A stretch of DNA of 64,000 nt, taken from Robinsoniella peoriensis (lineage in GTDB: Bacteria > Bacillota > Clostridia > Lachnospirales > Lachnospiraceae). The notes under the pieces were generated by a model. That model made no database searches. It saw only the letters and a list, made by a program, of their open reading frames with translations, and had not been told where the DNA came from. The position numbers and the translations under genes were made by a program. This document shows positions 54,214 through 63,972 of the stretch, one piece after another; within the stretch, counting starts at the first letter, position 1; the number at the start of each line of letters is the position of its first letter. The stretch covers positions 54,282 through 118,281 of the forward strand of contig NZ_JTGN01000016.1 in assembly GCF_000797495.1 (NCBI RefSeq). Direction: 5' to 3'.

Positions 54214-54398
54214 GAGGAATATCAGAAATAAAATATAGGGAGATATACGACACAAAATATATAAAAAATAAGTCATAAAAATATTCAGGTTTATTGATAT
54301 TGCGGGAGTGGTGTGCTAAATTAGAAAGTAAGAATATTTTTATATATTTTCAAAACCGCAGCATTTATTACCGGAGATTGTTTGTGAGGAGGAACGTT

Positions 54399-55649
54399 AT
54401 GATAACACAGGAAAATGCCTGCTATAAAAACGAGCTGTGGTGTGTCTATGAGTTAAAAGATGCCCAGGGAAATTATTATGAAGAAACCAGGCTGAAAATG
54501 AGAAAAGCAAGCCAGAACAATGAGTTTGTATGTCCGGACTGCGGAGAATACCTGGTTTTATGTGCGGGGAATAAAGTGGAACCTTATTTCCGGCACCATG
54601 AAAATGCGAATTGTCCCGTCCGCACCAATGGGCAGGGGAGCCGGCATCTGCTGGCTAGGCGGCTGCTGTTTCAGGCAGCGAAGAGAAGTTTTCCCAATGC
54701 AGAGATTACATGCAGCCGTCAGGGCGGTAAATATATATCGGATATATTTATAAAAGATGGGAATATGAAAATGGTATTGGAATATGCAGGACAGGATGTA
54801 AAACTGGAATTGTGGGAAAAGAAACATGCGTATTATAAAGAAGAGGGAATTATGGATCTCTGGTTTTTAAATGGGAAAAAATATGCAGATGATGTGCTGG
54901 CAACGTTTGAATATCTGATCTATTCTAATCAGGGAATTATTTTGCTGCTGGATATGGAAGATCAGGAGATTCGGCTGAAGCAGCGTTGTACCATACCTTT
55001 TAATCAGTCAGAAAGGGTATTTACAAAATCTTTTAAACTGGAAGAGATAACCATAGATCCGTCGGGTAAAATAAACTGCCCATTTGAAACCTGTAAAAAC
55101 CAATTTATAGAAGATGTGGAAGAAATTTTAAAAAGTAAGAAAAGGGCGTATCAGTATAATGCTGACTCCGGAATATTTGATAAAAATCCTTACCGGGAGC
55201 GGGAAGCAGAAAAAGAGAGCGTACAGAAAATAGTTCAAAAATCAGGAGAAGTAATTGAAGTCAATCGGGAATATAAAAGGCTGCATATGGAAGCGGTGAA
55301 GGAAAGAGAAATCAGAAGGGACGGCGGAAAAAACTTTGAAAAGGATGGAACGCCCAGACAGGGTACGCTGGATGATAAGCTCCACAGGCGCAGTCTGACT
55401 TCTAAAGAAGGACCTTTGACAGTAAGAATGACGGCGATTGGAGAATCCTGGGATCTGCCCCAGTTAAAAGGGAACGAAGCCATGCTGCCAAAAGCAAGTA
55501 CAAACCGGAAGTCCTATCTGGAAAGTCTGAATTTGAAACTGCAGAATATCCAGGATAGAAAAAAACAGGAGCTGCTCATATCAAAAGCCATAGAAAAAAT
55601 AAATTCCGAATTGAAAATATATTCCTGGCATTGCTATAAGAGAGGCTGA
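54399..55649 (+). CDS. CoiA-like protein (competence-type nuclease family)
   Basis: 416 residues from ATG 54399 behind GAGGAGGAACG; the longer frame to 54294 has no ribosome site. A CPDCGEYLVLC zinc-ribbon-like start and FRHHENANCP are followed by SDIFIKDGNMKMVLEYAG, matching the nuclease-like core of CoiA, a protein needed for DNA uptake and recombination in streptococci. The charged C-terminal ~150 residues are not recognised. No other competence gene is near, so its role here is open. Confidence 0.75.
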   Translation: MITQENACYKNELWCVYELKDAQGNYYEETRLKMRKASQNNEFVCPDCGEYLVLCAGNKVEPYFRHHENANCPVRTNGQGSRHLLARRLLFQAAKRSFPNAEITCSRQGGKYISDIFIKDGNMKMVLEYAGQDVKLELWEKKHAYYKEEGIMDLWFLNGKKYADDVLATFEYLIYSNQGIILLLDMEDQEIRLKQRCTIPFNQSERVFTKSFKLEEITIDPSGKINCPFETCKNQFIEDVEEILKSKKRAYQYNADSGIFDKNPYREREAEKESVQKIVQKSGEVIEVNREYKRLHMEAVKEREIRRDGGKNFEKDGTPRQGTLDDKLHRRSLTSKEGPLTVRMTAIGESWDLPQLKGNEAMLPKASTNRKSYLESLNLKLQNIQDRKKQELLISKAIEKINSELKIYSWHCYKRG

Positions 55650-55780
55650 GTTTAAAAGTCTGTGGTGATAATTTATAATATGACACACAGTTGTCATATT
55701 CTGTGTCGTAAACTATAGTTATAAAACAAGAAAACGACAAGACACCACAAATAAATGTATCAGGTAAAGGAGACAGGGCG

Positions 55781-56542
55781 ATGGGATTAATAACGGTAAA
55801 TATAGAAAATATTGATAAGGAGCATATCTGCTGTGCAATTTCAGATAAAAAAGGGGAAACCTGCGTATCATCTAAGAAAGCATGGATGAAGGAACGATTT
55901 GCAGATGGTTTGGTATTTCGTAAACTAAATGAAAGAGGAAAAGTCTTTATAGAATATATTCCGGCTGAAAAAGCGTGGTTACCGATGGAAGCTCCCAATT
56001 ATCTGCATATTAACTGCTTTTGGGTATCCGGTCAGTTCAAAGGACAGGGGTATGCTGATCAACTGTTGGAATCCTGTATCCAAGAAGCACGGGAAAAGAA
56101 AATGAATGGTGTAACGGTATTATCAGCAAAGAAGAAAATGCCTTTTTTATCCGACCCCAAGTATTTAAAGTACAAAGGGTTTTTGACTGCCGATACTGCA
56201 GCACCGTATTATGAGCTTTTATATTTACCATTAAAAGAAAATGTACCGGTTCCCGGGTTTAAGGAATGCGCAAAGGCAGGAGAGACAGATGAAAAGGGCA
56301 TGGTGCTCTACTATACCAATCAATGTCCTCATACGGATAAATATGCACCTTTCATTCAGAAAATAGCAAGAGAGCACGGTACCGATGTCAAACTGTGTAA
56401 AATAGAAACAACACAGCAGGCTCAAAATGCACCCTCTCCATTTACGACATACAGCTTTTTCCATGAGGGAAAATTTGTCACAAACGAGATACTGAGTGAA
56501 AAAAAGTTTTTGAAATTTTTAGAAGACCACGGTATGTTATAA
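55781..56542 (+). CDS. YoaP-like GNAT acetyltransferase with C-terminal YoaP domain
   Basis: 253 residues, the same length as Bacillus YoaP. N-terminal GNAT half: LHINCFWVSGQFKGQGYADQ carries the acetyl-CoA loop. C-terminal half: YYTNQCPHTDKYAPFIQ, a thioredoxin-like strand-helix with a single Cys, then FTTYSFFHEGKFVTNEILSEKKF. Function unknown. A GACACA/TGTGTC dyad at 55683-55708, similar to the TetR sites, lies upstream. Confidence 0.85.
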   Translation: MGLITVNIENIDKEHICCAISDKKGETCVSSKKAWMKERFADGLVFRKLNERGKVFIEYIPAEKAWLPMEAPNYLHINCFWVSGQFKGQGYADQLLESCIQEAREKKMNGVTVLSAKKKMPFLSDPKYLKYKGFLTADTAAPYYELLYLPLKENVPVPGFKECAKAGETDEKGMVLYYTNQCPHTDKYAPFIQKIAREHGTDVKLCKIETTQQAQNAPSPFTTYSFFHEGKFVTNEILSEKKFLKFLEDHGML

Positions 56543-56578
56543 TAACAGAGCAACTGCTGCATCACAGGAGGAAAAGGA

Positions 56579-57790
56579 ATGTCAGTAGAATATACCTGCA
56601 GTCAGCTGGTAACTATGATACATGCACCGATTCGTGTTATGGATAAAAATGGTATGATAATAATGAGCTATGGCGGCATGGAGGATCATGAGGATCCTCT
56701 GGTCAGCGATAGCTCATTTCGGATGGAATTACGGAAGAGAGAGCAGACAGGCATACCCTTAATTATTCAGGAGCCGTGTCAGATTTTATATGGAATCGTC
56801 TGGGATTCCCGTGATAATGCCTACGTGGCAGGACCGGTCTGCACAGGCCGTGCCGGAAGAGATGTGAGCCGCAGCCTGGCAAGAAAGCACAAAATGAATC
56901 ACGAAGAAGCTTATCGTGTGGGTGAAGTGGATATGGAGACATTTGGTGCGGGCATTTTAATGTTAAACGGTTTATTAAATAATCAGGAAATTTCCCGTTA
57001 TGAGCTTTGGCAGAGGAATGGATTAAAAGAAGAAAGCCTGGCTGGTTCCACAAAACAAATATCAGATGAAATATTTGACCGGCAGGAGAGGGCAGTTGCC
57101 CATAACCCATACAGTCAGGAAGTACGGGAAATGGACAGCATTCGAAAGGGAGACTGCATGATGCTGGAAAAGAGCCTGTCGGAAACTTATCCCGGCAAAG
57201 TGGGCAAACTTGCCAGAAGCGAGCTGCGACAGGCAAAAAATCTGGCAATCTGTGTCATTACACTTGCATCCAGAGCTGCAATTGAGGGGGGCATACTTCC
57301 GGAGCTTGCATTTACCATGGTTGATGGTTACATTCAGAAAATAGAAGATATGGGGAGCGTAATGGAAATAGGTGCCCTGATGCGAAAGGCAGAGTACAAT
57401 TTTGCCTTCCAGGTGTGGGAAGTGAAGCAAAAAGGAGACATCAATCCTTTGGTAGAACGTGCAAAAGATTACATTTTTAGAAATATGCATGTGAAAATCA
57501 GTGTGCAGGATATGGCAATGGAATTGGGAATTCATGCAGATTACCTCTCGGATTTATTTCACCGGACGGAGGGAATCACCCTGCAGCGTTATATTATGCA
57601 GAATCGGATTCAACTAAGTGAAAATCTGCTGCGTTATACCGATTATTCAGCCAAAGAAATCGGGTATTACTTTGCATTTCATTCCCAAAGCCATTTCGGG
57701 AAGGTTTTTAAGGAAGTTACCGGGATGACTCCGGGGGAGTATCGAAAGAGATTTGCAGTTATGGGGAATGACATTTGCTTGCAAAAGTAG
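56579..57790 (+). CDS. AraC-family transcriptional regulator
   Basis: 403 residues. A long N-terminal sensory region has no transmembrane segment. The C-terminal AraC domain (about 300-398) contains ISVQDMAMELGIHADYLSDLFHRTEG and YSAKEIGYYFAFHSQSHFGKVFKE. It is 113 bp upstream of, and co-directional with, the GH42 gene at 57904, which is the obvious target. Confidence 0.92.
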   Translation: MSVEYTCSQLVTMIHAPIRVMDKNGMIIMSYGGMEDHEDPLVSDSSFRMELRKREQTGIPLIIQEPCQILYGIVWDSRDNAYVAGPVCTGRAGRDVSRSLARKHKMNHEEAYRVGEVDMETFGAGILMLNGLLNNQEISRYELWQRNGLKEESLAGSTKQISDEIFDRQERAVAHNPYSQEVREMDSIRKGDCMMLEKSLSETYPGKVGKLARSELRQAKNLAICVITLASRAAIEGGILPELAFTMVDGYIQKIEDMGSVMEIGALMRKAEYNFAFQVWEVKQKGDINPLVERAKDYIFRNMHVKISVQDMAMELGIHADYLSDLFHRTEGITLQRYIMQNRIQLSENLLRYTDYSAKEIGYYFAFHSQSHFGKVFKEVTGMTPGEYRKRFAVMGNDICLQK

Positions 57791-57903
57791 ATTTCAGGCG
57801 TGTAAATATAAGATTAATAGTATTTATACAAGATTTGTGATATATATTGTAAATGCAGTCTGGTAAAATATCAGAAAATGATATTATACAGGAGGTTTTC
57901 TTT

Positions 57904-59973
57904 ATGGATCAGATACTTTATGGAGCGGCTTATTATGATGAGTATATGCCCGTGGAACGGCTGGATCAGGATATTAAAATGATGAAGCAGGCGGGAATTA
58001 ATGTGGTCAGGATTGCCGAATCTACCTGGAGTACTTGTGAACCCCAGGACGGCGTTTTTGATTTTACCCATGTGGAGCGGGTGATGGATGCTATGGAAGC
58101 AGCCGGCATATCTGTAATCATTGGCACCCCCACCTATGCAGTGCCGACCTGGATGGTAAAAGCTTATCCGGATGTACTGGCAACTACTGTTAAAGGTAAA
58201 GGAATGTATGGACCACGACAGATTATGGATATTACCAACCCGGTCTATCTCTTTTATTCCGAACGTATTATCCGTAAGCTGATGGAGTGTACTGCAAAGC
58301 GCAAATGCGTGATTGGCTATCAATTGGACAATGAAACCAAGTATTATGGAACTGCCGGAAAAAATGTACAGGAGCGGTTTGTAAAGTATTTAAGAAATAA
58401 ATTTCACAATGATCTGAAAGCTATGAACCAGGCATTTGGTCTGGATTATTGGAGTAACCGTATTAATGCCTGGGAAGACTTTCCGGATGTCAGAGGCACA
58501 ATTAATGGAAGCCTGGGAGCGGAGTTTGAGAAATTCCAGAGGTCTCTTGTGGTGGAATTTCTGGAATGGCAGTCGCAAATTGTTGCAGAGTATAAAAGAG
58601 AAAATCAGTTTGTTACACAAAACTTTGATTTTGAATGGAGAGGGTATTCCTATGGGGTACAGCCCGATGTAAATCATTATCAGGCAGCGAAATGCCTGAG
58701 CGTGGCAGGAACCGATATTTACCATCCTACCCAGGACGATCTGACCGGTGCAGAAATTGCTTTTGGCGGGGATTCTACCAGATCTCTTAAACAGGATAAT
58801 TATCTGGTGCTGGAGACCGAAGCTCAGGGATTTCCATGCTGGGTGCCCTATCCCGGGCAGCTGAGGCTCCAGGCTTACAGCCACCTCGCCAGCGGTGCAA
58901 ATGCAGTGATGTACTGGCATTGGCACTCCATTCATAATTCAATGGAGACTTACTGGAAAGGGTTGCTCAGTCATGATTTTAAGGAAAATGCAACCTATCA
59001 GGAAGCGGGAATTATAGGCAATGAGCTAAAAAGGATTGGGACAAAGCTGGTAAATTTAAAGAAGCGGAATAAGACGGCAATACTGGTAAGTAATGAATCC
59101 CTGACAGCACTGAAATGGTTCCCGATTGATATGGGAGCATCCACGGCGCCAAAGCTTTATTATAATGATGTGGTTCGCTGGATCTATGATGTACTGTATC
59201 AAAGCAATATAGAGTGTGACTTCATATTTCCGGAATCCGATAATCTGGAGCAGTATCAGGTACTGATCGTTCCGGCACTTTACAGTGCACCGTCAGTTCT
59301 TTTAGAGAGGATCAATTCCTTTGTGGACCAGGGCGGCCATCTGGTCACTACGTTTAAGAGCGGTTTTACAGATGAGAACGTAAAAGTACGCACTGAACAG
59401 CAGCCTGGGATTCTCAGTAAATGTCTGGGCGTAAATTACAGTCAATTTACCTTTCCGAAAAATGTGCGGTTGAAAAATAATATGCCGGATAATGACATGC
59501 TGGAGAACGTAATGTCGGAAGACAAATTAAATCAGCAAACCAATCTGGAAGTGAATGGGTTTATGGAATTATTAAAAACGGATACCGCAAAAGTGCTTGC
59601 ATCTTACGAGCATGCGGCATGGAATGAATACGCAGCTGTTACGGTTAATGGATACGGAAAAGGGACTGCAGTTTATATTGGATGTATGACATCAGCGGAA
59701 GTATTGAAAAATATTATTAAATATACGTATCAAAATGCAGGCCTGTGGACAGCGGATCAACAAGTAGCATTTCCTATTATAATCCGAAGCGGGATAAACC
59801 AGCAGGGAAAAGAAATCCGTTATTATTTTAATTATTCACCGGAAGAAAGAACGGTAGAATACAGTCATCCCAAGGGGGTAGAATTGTTAAATCATAATTC
59901 TGTGGAACCGGGAGAGATAATTAATCTGAAACCCTGGGGGGCAGCAATTGTAGAAGAGGGCTCCAAAGACTAA
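57904..59973 (+). CDS. Beta-galactosidase, GH42 (second copy)
   Basis: 689 residues from ATG 57904 behind AGGAGGTTTTC; 17 codons of open frame upstream lack a site. DQILYGAAYYDEYMP begins the barrel; YQLDNETKYYG carries the acid/base Glu and LVLETEAQGFPCW the nucleophile region. No zinc Cys cluster like that of the first GH42, so it belongs to a different subgroup. No signal peptide. Probably induced by the adjacent AraC regulator. Confidence 0.92.
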   Translation: MDQILYGAAYYDEYMPVERLDQDIKMMKQAGINVVRIAESTWSTCEPQDGVFDFTHVERVMDAMEAAGISVIIGTPTYAVPTWMVKAYPDVLATTVKGKGMYGPRQIMDITNPVYLFYSERIIRKLMECTAKRKCVIGYQLDNETKYYGTAGKNVQERFVKYLRNKFHNDLKAMNQAFGLDYWSNRINAWEDFPDVRGTINGSLGAEFEKFQRSLVVEFLEWQSQIVAEYKRENQFVTQNFDFEWRGYSYGVQPDVNHYQAAKCLSVAGTDIYHPTQDDLTGAEIAFGGDSTRSLKQDNYLVLETEAQGFPCWVPYPGQLRLQAYSHLASGANAVMYWHWHSIHNSMETYWKGLLSHDFKENATYQEAGIIGNELKRIGTKLVNLKKRNKTAILVSNESLTALKWFPIDMGASTAPKLYYNDVVRWIYDVLYQSNIECDFIFPESDNLEQYQVLIVPALYSAPSVLLERINSFVDQGGHLVTTFKSGFTDENVKVRTEQQPGILSKCLGVNYSQFTFPKNVRLKNNMPDNDMLENVMSEDKLNQQTNLEVNGFMELLKTDTAKVLASYEHAAWNEYAAVTVNGYGKGTAVYIGCMTSAEVLKNIIKYTYQNAGLWTADQQVAFPIIIRSGINQQGKEIRYYFNYSPEERTVEYSHPKGVELLNHNSVEPGEIINLKPWGAAIVEEGSKD

Positions 59974-59978
59974 ATTCT

Positions 59979-60027
59979 AAAATATGCTTTGCTATTATCA
60001 ACGATAATATGCATAGCATATTTTTTT
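59979..60027 (+). terminator. Terminator after the second GH42 gene
   Basis: AAATATGCT, TATTATC pair with GATAATA, AGCATATTT, followed by seven T residues. Confidence 0.85.
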
Positions 60028-60353
60028 GCGTTAAGGCAGGGCAGAAGGCTAAGAATATACAAACTTATCAGGTATTTGATGGTTTGCCGAAGAGAAAACT
60101 GGAGATAATGTTAAGTAATAAAAGAATCAGTAACATTACATATATTTTACATATTCTTAACCAAGCCCGGATAGAGAAAGAAAATCTGTACTGCTATGAT
60201 ACATAGTGCAGCGTGTTATCCCGAAAGCACAGTTAACGGCAGATACTGGAAGCGGCTGCAGTGAAATGGGTGCAGGATCCTGCAGATAACATGTGCGGAT
60301 ATCAGGTATCCGCAGTTATTTACGCAATACTGTACTATTAACAAAGGAGATAT
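60028..60353 (+). other. Intergenic region before the HD gene
   Basis: No supported gene. A 65-codon frame (60009-60206) overlaps the terminator and has no ribosome site. Near the end, TGCGGATA and TATCCGCA form an 8-bp hairpin (60293-60318) followed by TTATTT, possibly a weak attenuator. AAAGGAG precedes the HD gene start. Confidence 0.5.
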
Positions 60354-61019
60354 ATGGAGCAGATTACCTATAAGAAAATCAAGGAATCAGAAGAAATAGG
60401 AGCATATATAAAAAAGGGAAATGACAATCTGGGTGTGCTGGGATATACGGAGCATTCTCTGAGTCATGCAGTAAAGGTAGCGCAGATCGCCGGAAGAATT
60501 TTAAAAGAACTGGGTTATAGCAAAAAGGACATTGAACTTGCTAAGATTGCCGGTTATATGCATGATATCGGCAACAGTATCAATCGGAATGACCATGCCC
60601 ACAGCGGTGCAATTATGGCATTTACACTGCTTCGCCAGTACGATATTCCGCCGGAAGATGCAGCTACGATTGTCAGTGCCATAGGGCAGCATGATGAGAA
60701 GACAGGAACGGCAGTAGATGCAGTATCAGCTGCTGTCATATTGGCTGATAAGACAGATGTTAGAAGGAACCGTGTGAGAAATGCAGTGAAAGAAAGTTTT
60801 GATAAACACGACCGGGTAAACTATGCAGCAGTTACTTCAGAACTGACCATTCAGACTGAGACAAAGACAATCCAGCTAAGTGTGGAACTGGATGAAAGTA
60901 TTTGTTCAATTATGGATTATTTTGAAATCTTTTTGCAGCGGATGCTGATGTGCAAGCGTGCAGCCGAAATGCTGGGGTCGAAGTTTAAGCTGACAGCGAA
61001 TGGTCATAAAGTCTGTTAA
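60354..61019 (+). CDS. HD-domain phosphohydrolase
   Basis: 221 residues. Metal ligands: His in HSLSHAVKVAQIAGRIL, HD in GYMHDIGNSINRNDHAHSG, Asp in ILADKTDVRRNRVRN. It probably hydrolyses a nucleotide or a phosphorylated second messenger; the exact substrate is not visible. The last ~70 residues are helical and unassigned. It is 55 bp upstream of polyphosphate kinase on the same strand, which hints at a shared role in phosphate or stress metabolism. Confidence 0.88.
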   Translation: MEQITYKKIKESEEIGAYIKKGNDNLGVLGYTEHSLSHAVKVAQIAGRILKELGYSKKDIELAKIAGYMHDIGNSINRNDHAHSGAIMAFTLLRQYDIPPEDAATIVSAIGQHDEKTGTAVDAVSAAVILADKTDVRRNRVRNAVKESFDKHDRVNYAAVTSELTIQTETKTIQLSVELDESICSIMDYFEIFLQRMLMCKRAAEMLGSKFKLTANGHKVC

Positions 61020-61074
61020 ACAGCAAATGTGAGAGGTCATATACAAGAGATAAGAAAATGAGGATGTGAGCCAC

Positions 61075-61263
61075 ATGAAAGATAAAGATATGAAAGATAG
61101 AGATATGAAAGATAAAGATATGAAAGATAAAGATAATAGAGATGTGAAAGATAAAGATACGAAAGATAAAGATATGAAAGATAAAGACATAAAAGATAAA
61201 GACATGAAAGATAAAGATAAAAAACATAAAGACATAAAAGATAAAGATATGAAAGGAAATGAG
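61075..61263 (+). repeat. 15-bp minisatellite encoding MKDKD repeats
   Basis: About 12 imperfect copies of ATGAAAGATAAAGAT, with one 9-bp partial unit. All are in frame with polyphosphate kinase, so gain or loss of units changes protein length without a frameshift. Confidence 0.95.
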
Positions 61264-63309
61264 ATGTCTTGCTTTGAAAACCGGGAATTATCCTGGCTGA
61301 AATTTAATGAACGTGTATTAGAAGAAGCTGCTGATCCAAAGGTGCCCACTTGTGAGCGCCTTACTTTTCTGTCCATTTTTCAGAGCAATTTGGATGAATT
61401 TTTTATGGTCAGGGTAGGTTCCCTACATGACCAGATGCTTTTATCAAAAGAAATCAGGGAAAATAAAACGCAGATGACCAGTAAGGAGCAGATGGAGGCC
61501 ATTTTCAAACGGGTCAGGGAGTTGGGAAAAGCAAAAGACCAGATTTATGAGGAATTAATGCTACTTCTGGAAAAAGAAGAAATTCAAATGGTCAAAGTTA
61601 AAGAACTGACAACCGGGGAAATTGATTATTTGGAGCGCTACTTTGAACAGGAGATTATGCCGCTTCTATCCACCATGGTGGTAGGGAAAAAACAGCCGTT
61701 TCCATTTCTGAAAAATAACGAGATCTATGCTGCAGCAGTATTAGAAACAAAAACAGACCGTGAAAAATTTGGTATTGTTCCCTGCAGCAGTGAAGTATTC
61801 GGAAGACTCACGGCTATTCCGGGAAGAGCTGGAAGCTTCCTGCTGGTAGAAGAATTAATTCTTCATTTTCTGCCAAAAGTATTCAATAAATATCGGGTGA
61901 GTGCAAAGTCTCTGATTCGGATAACCAGAAATGCTGATATTGATGCAGATAGTATCTTTGATGAAGATCTGGATTATCGGGAGCATATGGCGGAGGTTGT
62001 AAAACTCAGAAGAAGACTTTGTCCCGTAAGGCTGGAATTGAGCAGGGAGCTGGATCATAAGATGACGGCTAAGCTGTGTGAACACCTGTTATTAAAAAAA
62101 GAGCAGGTATTTGTGTCCCAATCGCCAATAGATCTTTCTTTTGTATTCCAGATTCAGGATCAGCTTAGAATGAAAAGCGAATTGTTTTTTGAAAAAAGAA
62201 TCCCTCAAAAATCACCTGCTGTAGATGAAAAAAGACCGGTCATCGATCAGATACTGGAGCATGACATGTTACTGTCTTATCCATACGAGAGCATCAGACC
62301 ATTTATTATGATGCTGAATCAGGCAGCGGAGGACCCTTATGTTGTATCAATAAAAATGACTCTTTACCGCCTGGCTAAGCATAGTGAAGTCATTGGAGCC
62401 CTGGTAGAAGCCGCGGAAAACGGTAAGCAGGTAGATGTCCTGGTAGAGTTAAAAGCCAGGTTTGATGAGGAAAATAACATAGAGTGGTCCAGAAGGCTGG
62501 AAGAGGCCGGATGCCATGTCATCTATGGCGTGGACGGGCTAAAGGTACATTCCAAACTTTGTCTGATTACCAGGAAAAGAGAAGGACAGATTGAATATAT
62601 TACACAGGTGGGAACTGGAAACTATAATGAAAAGACAGCCCGCCTCTATACGGATTTATCCCTGATGACTGCGGATAACAGAATAGGTATAGAGGCAGCC
62701 GGCGTCTTCCAGGCACTAGCTATGGGAGAAGTAGTGGAATCAGCAGAACATCTTCTGATAGCCCCCAAATGCCTGCAAAACAAAGTACTGGAAATGATGG
62801 ATGAAGAAATCCGTGCAGCAAAAAATAACGAACAGGCATATATCGGGCTAAAATTAAATTCCCTGACAGATAAGAAAATTATTGATAAACTAATAGAGGC
62901 ATCAAGGGCCGGAGTAAAGATAGAGATGATTGTACGGGGAATCTGCTGCCTGCGTTCCCGTATTCCGGGGCAGACAGATCAGATAAAGATAATCAGCATC
63001 GTTGGCAGATACCTGGAGCATTCCAGAATCTATATTTTTGGTGACAGGGATAGAGCAAAAATATATATAGCATCAGCTGATTTTATGACCAGGAATACAC
63101 TGCGCAGAGTGGAAGTAGCAGTACCAATTTATGATACCCATCTAAAAGTGAGAATACATGAAATGTTTATTACAATGCTAAATGATAATGTAAAAGCAAG
63201 AGAGCAAATGGAAGATGGTTCCTATCAGAAAGTGGCAGCATCAGAAGTAGCGCTGGATTCCCAGAAGCTGTTTTATCAGGTTGCTTACCAGCATACAAAT
63301 AAGCAGTAA
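61075..63309 (+). CDS. ppk: Polyphosphate kinase, PPK1 family, with repeat N-terminus
   Basis: 744 residues from ATG 61075; the normal family start (MSCFENRELSWLKFNERVLEEA) is at 61264, so ~63 residues of MKDKD repeats are extra. It makes polyphosphate reversibly from ATP. The phosphorylated His lies in GLKVHSKLCLI; LVELKARFDEENNIEWSRRLE and GTGNYNEKTARLYTD are further active-site motifs. GAGG lies 11 bases before the ATG; AAAGGAAATGAG before 61264 could also permit an internal start. The repeats are extremely charged and probably disordered. Confidence 0.92.
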   Translation: MKDKDMKDRDMKDKDMKDKDNRDVKDKDTKDKDMKDKDIKDKDMKDKDKKHKDIKDKDMKGNEMSCFENRELSWLKFNERVLEEAADPKVPTCERLTFLSIFQSNLDEFFMVRVGSLHDQMLLSKEIRENKTQMTSKEQMEAIFKRVRELGKAKDQIYEELMLLLEKEEIQMVKVKELTTGEIDYLERYFEQEIMPLLSTMVVGKKQPFPFLKNNEIYAAAVLETKTDREKFGIVPCSSEVFGRLTAIPGRAGSFLLVEELILHFLPKVFNKYRVSAKSLIRITRNADIDADSIFDEDLDYREHMAEVVKLRRRLCPVRLELSRELDHKMTAKLCEHLLLKKEQVFVSQSPIDLSFVFQIQDQLRMKSELFFEKRIPQKSPAVDEKRPVIDQILEHDMLLSYPYESIRPFIMMLNQAAEDPYVVSIKMTLYRLAKHSEVIGALVEAAENGKQVDVLVELKARFDEENNIEWSRRLEEAGCHVIYGVDGLKVHSKLCLITRKREGQIEYITQVGTGNYNEKTARLYTDLSLMTADNRIGIEAAGVFQALAMGEVVESAEHLLIAPKCLQNKVLEMMDEEIRAAKNNEQAYIGLKLNSLTDKKIIDKLIEASRAGVKIEMIVRGICCLRSRIPGQTDQIKIISIVGRYLEHSRIYIFGDRDRAKIYIASADFMTRNTLRRVEVAVPIYDTHLKVRIHEMFITMLNDNVKAREQMEDGSYQKVAASEVALDSQKLFYQVAYQHTNKQ

Positions 63310-63315
63310 AATGCC

Positions 63316-63350
63316 GGAGGACCACGAAATTAAAAGCGTTGTGGTCCTCC
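63316..63350 (+). terminator. Hairpin after polyphosphate kinase
   Basis: Perfect 10-bp stem GGAGGACCAC / GTGGTCCTCC with a 15-nt loop; only a weak A/T tail follows. Confidence 0.65.
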
Positions 63351-63384
63351 ATTAGAAATAATTTAAAAAAATTCAAATTAAGTA

Positions 63385-63413
63385 TTGACAAATCTTAGAA
63401 ATCATTGTAGAAT
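63385..63413 (+). promoter_or_regulatory. Promoter of the tRNA operon
   Basis: TTGACA (63385-63390), a 17-bp spacer, TAGAAT (63408-63413), ~60 bp before the first tRNA. Confidence 0.8.
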
Positions 63414-63474
63414 TATCTACGTTGCTGAACGGAACAAATACAGAAAAGCAAACAACAGGAACAGCAGTCTTTAA

Positions 63475-63547
<73 letters not shown>

Positions 63548-63580
63548 TTGCGAAAGCAAAAGCAACACACAATTTCATAT

Positions 63581-63651
63581 GCGGGTGTAGTTCAATGGTA
63601 GAACACTAGCCTTCCAAGCTAGATACGTGGGTTCGATTCCCATCACCCGCT
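63581..63651 (+). tRNA. tRNA-Gly (TCC)
   Basis: Acceptor GCGGGTG/CACCCGC, anticodon loop CTTCCAA (TCC), T loop TTCGATT. No encoded CCA. Confidence 0.95.
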
Positions 63652-63671
63652 TTTCATCGAAAGATGATTAT

Positions 63672-63744
63672 GCGCGAGTGGCTCAGTTGGTGGAGCGCGA
63701 CCTTGCCAAGGTCGAGGCCGCGGGTTCGAGTCCCGTCTCGCGCT
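63672..63744 (+). tRNA. tRNA-Gly (GCC)
   Basis: Acceptor GCGCGAG/CTCGCGC, anticodon loop TTGCCAA (GCC), T loop TTCGAGT. No encoded CCA. Third of three tRNAs, two of them for glycine. Confidence 0.95.
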
Positions 63745-63752
63745 TTTGTTTT

Positions 63753-63784
63753 GCCCTGAAAACTAAGGTTTTCGGGGCTTTTTC
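63753..63784 (+). terminator. Terminator of the tRNA operon
   Basis: GCCCTGAAAAC pairs with GTTTTCGGGGC across TAAG, followed by five T residues. Confidence 0.9.
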
Positions 63785-63859
63785 TTGTTAGGGCATGGCC
63801 CTGTTCTCCATTGAGGAGTTTTTCGTTGATCCGAAAAACGGAACTTTGGAGAACAAATA

Positions 63860-63882
63860 AACCACCTGCTCTGCGGGTGGTT
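63860..63882 (+). mobile_element. Left-end hairpin of an IS200/IS605-type element (partial element)
   Basis: AACCACC and GGGTGGTT form a short subterminal hairpin ~90 bp before the transposase start, as at the left ends of IS200/IS605 elements. The element runs out of the window; its exact left border is not visible. Confidence 0.6.
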
Positions 63883-63972
63883 GGAATAGCTTTAGCGTTG
63901 TGTAAAAAACCTCCAATGATATAATAAAAATAGGTTCGCCAACCGTTTTATAAATCAAAGGAGGTAGTCCAA

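Noticed and set aside
60009..60206. 65-codon plus-strand frame between GH42 and the HD gene
   Set aside because: It starts within the GH42 terminator hairpin, lacks a ribosome site and has no family resemblance.
61075..61263. 15-bp repeats as a CRISPR or centromere-like iteron array
   Set aside because: Units are contiguous and in frame with polyphosphate kinase; no replication or partition genes are near.
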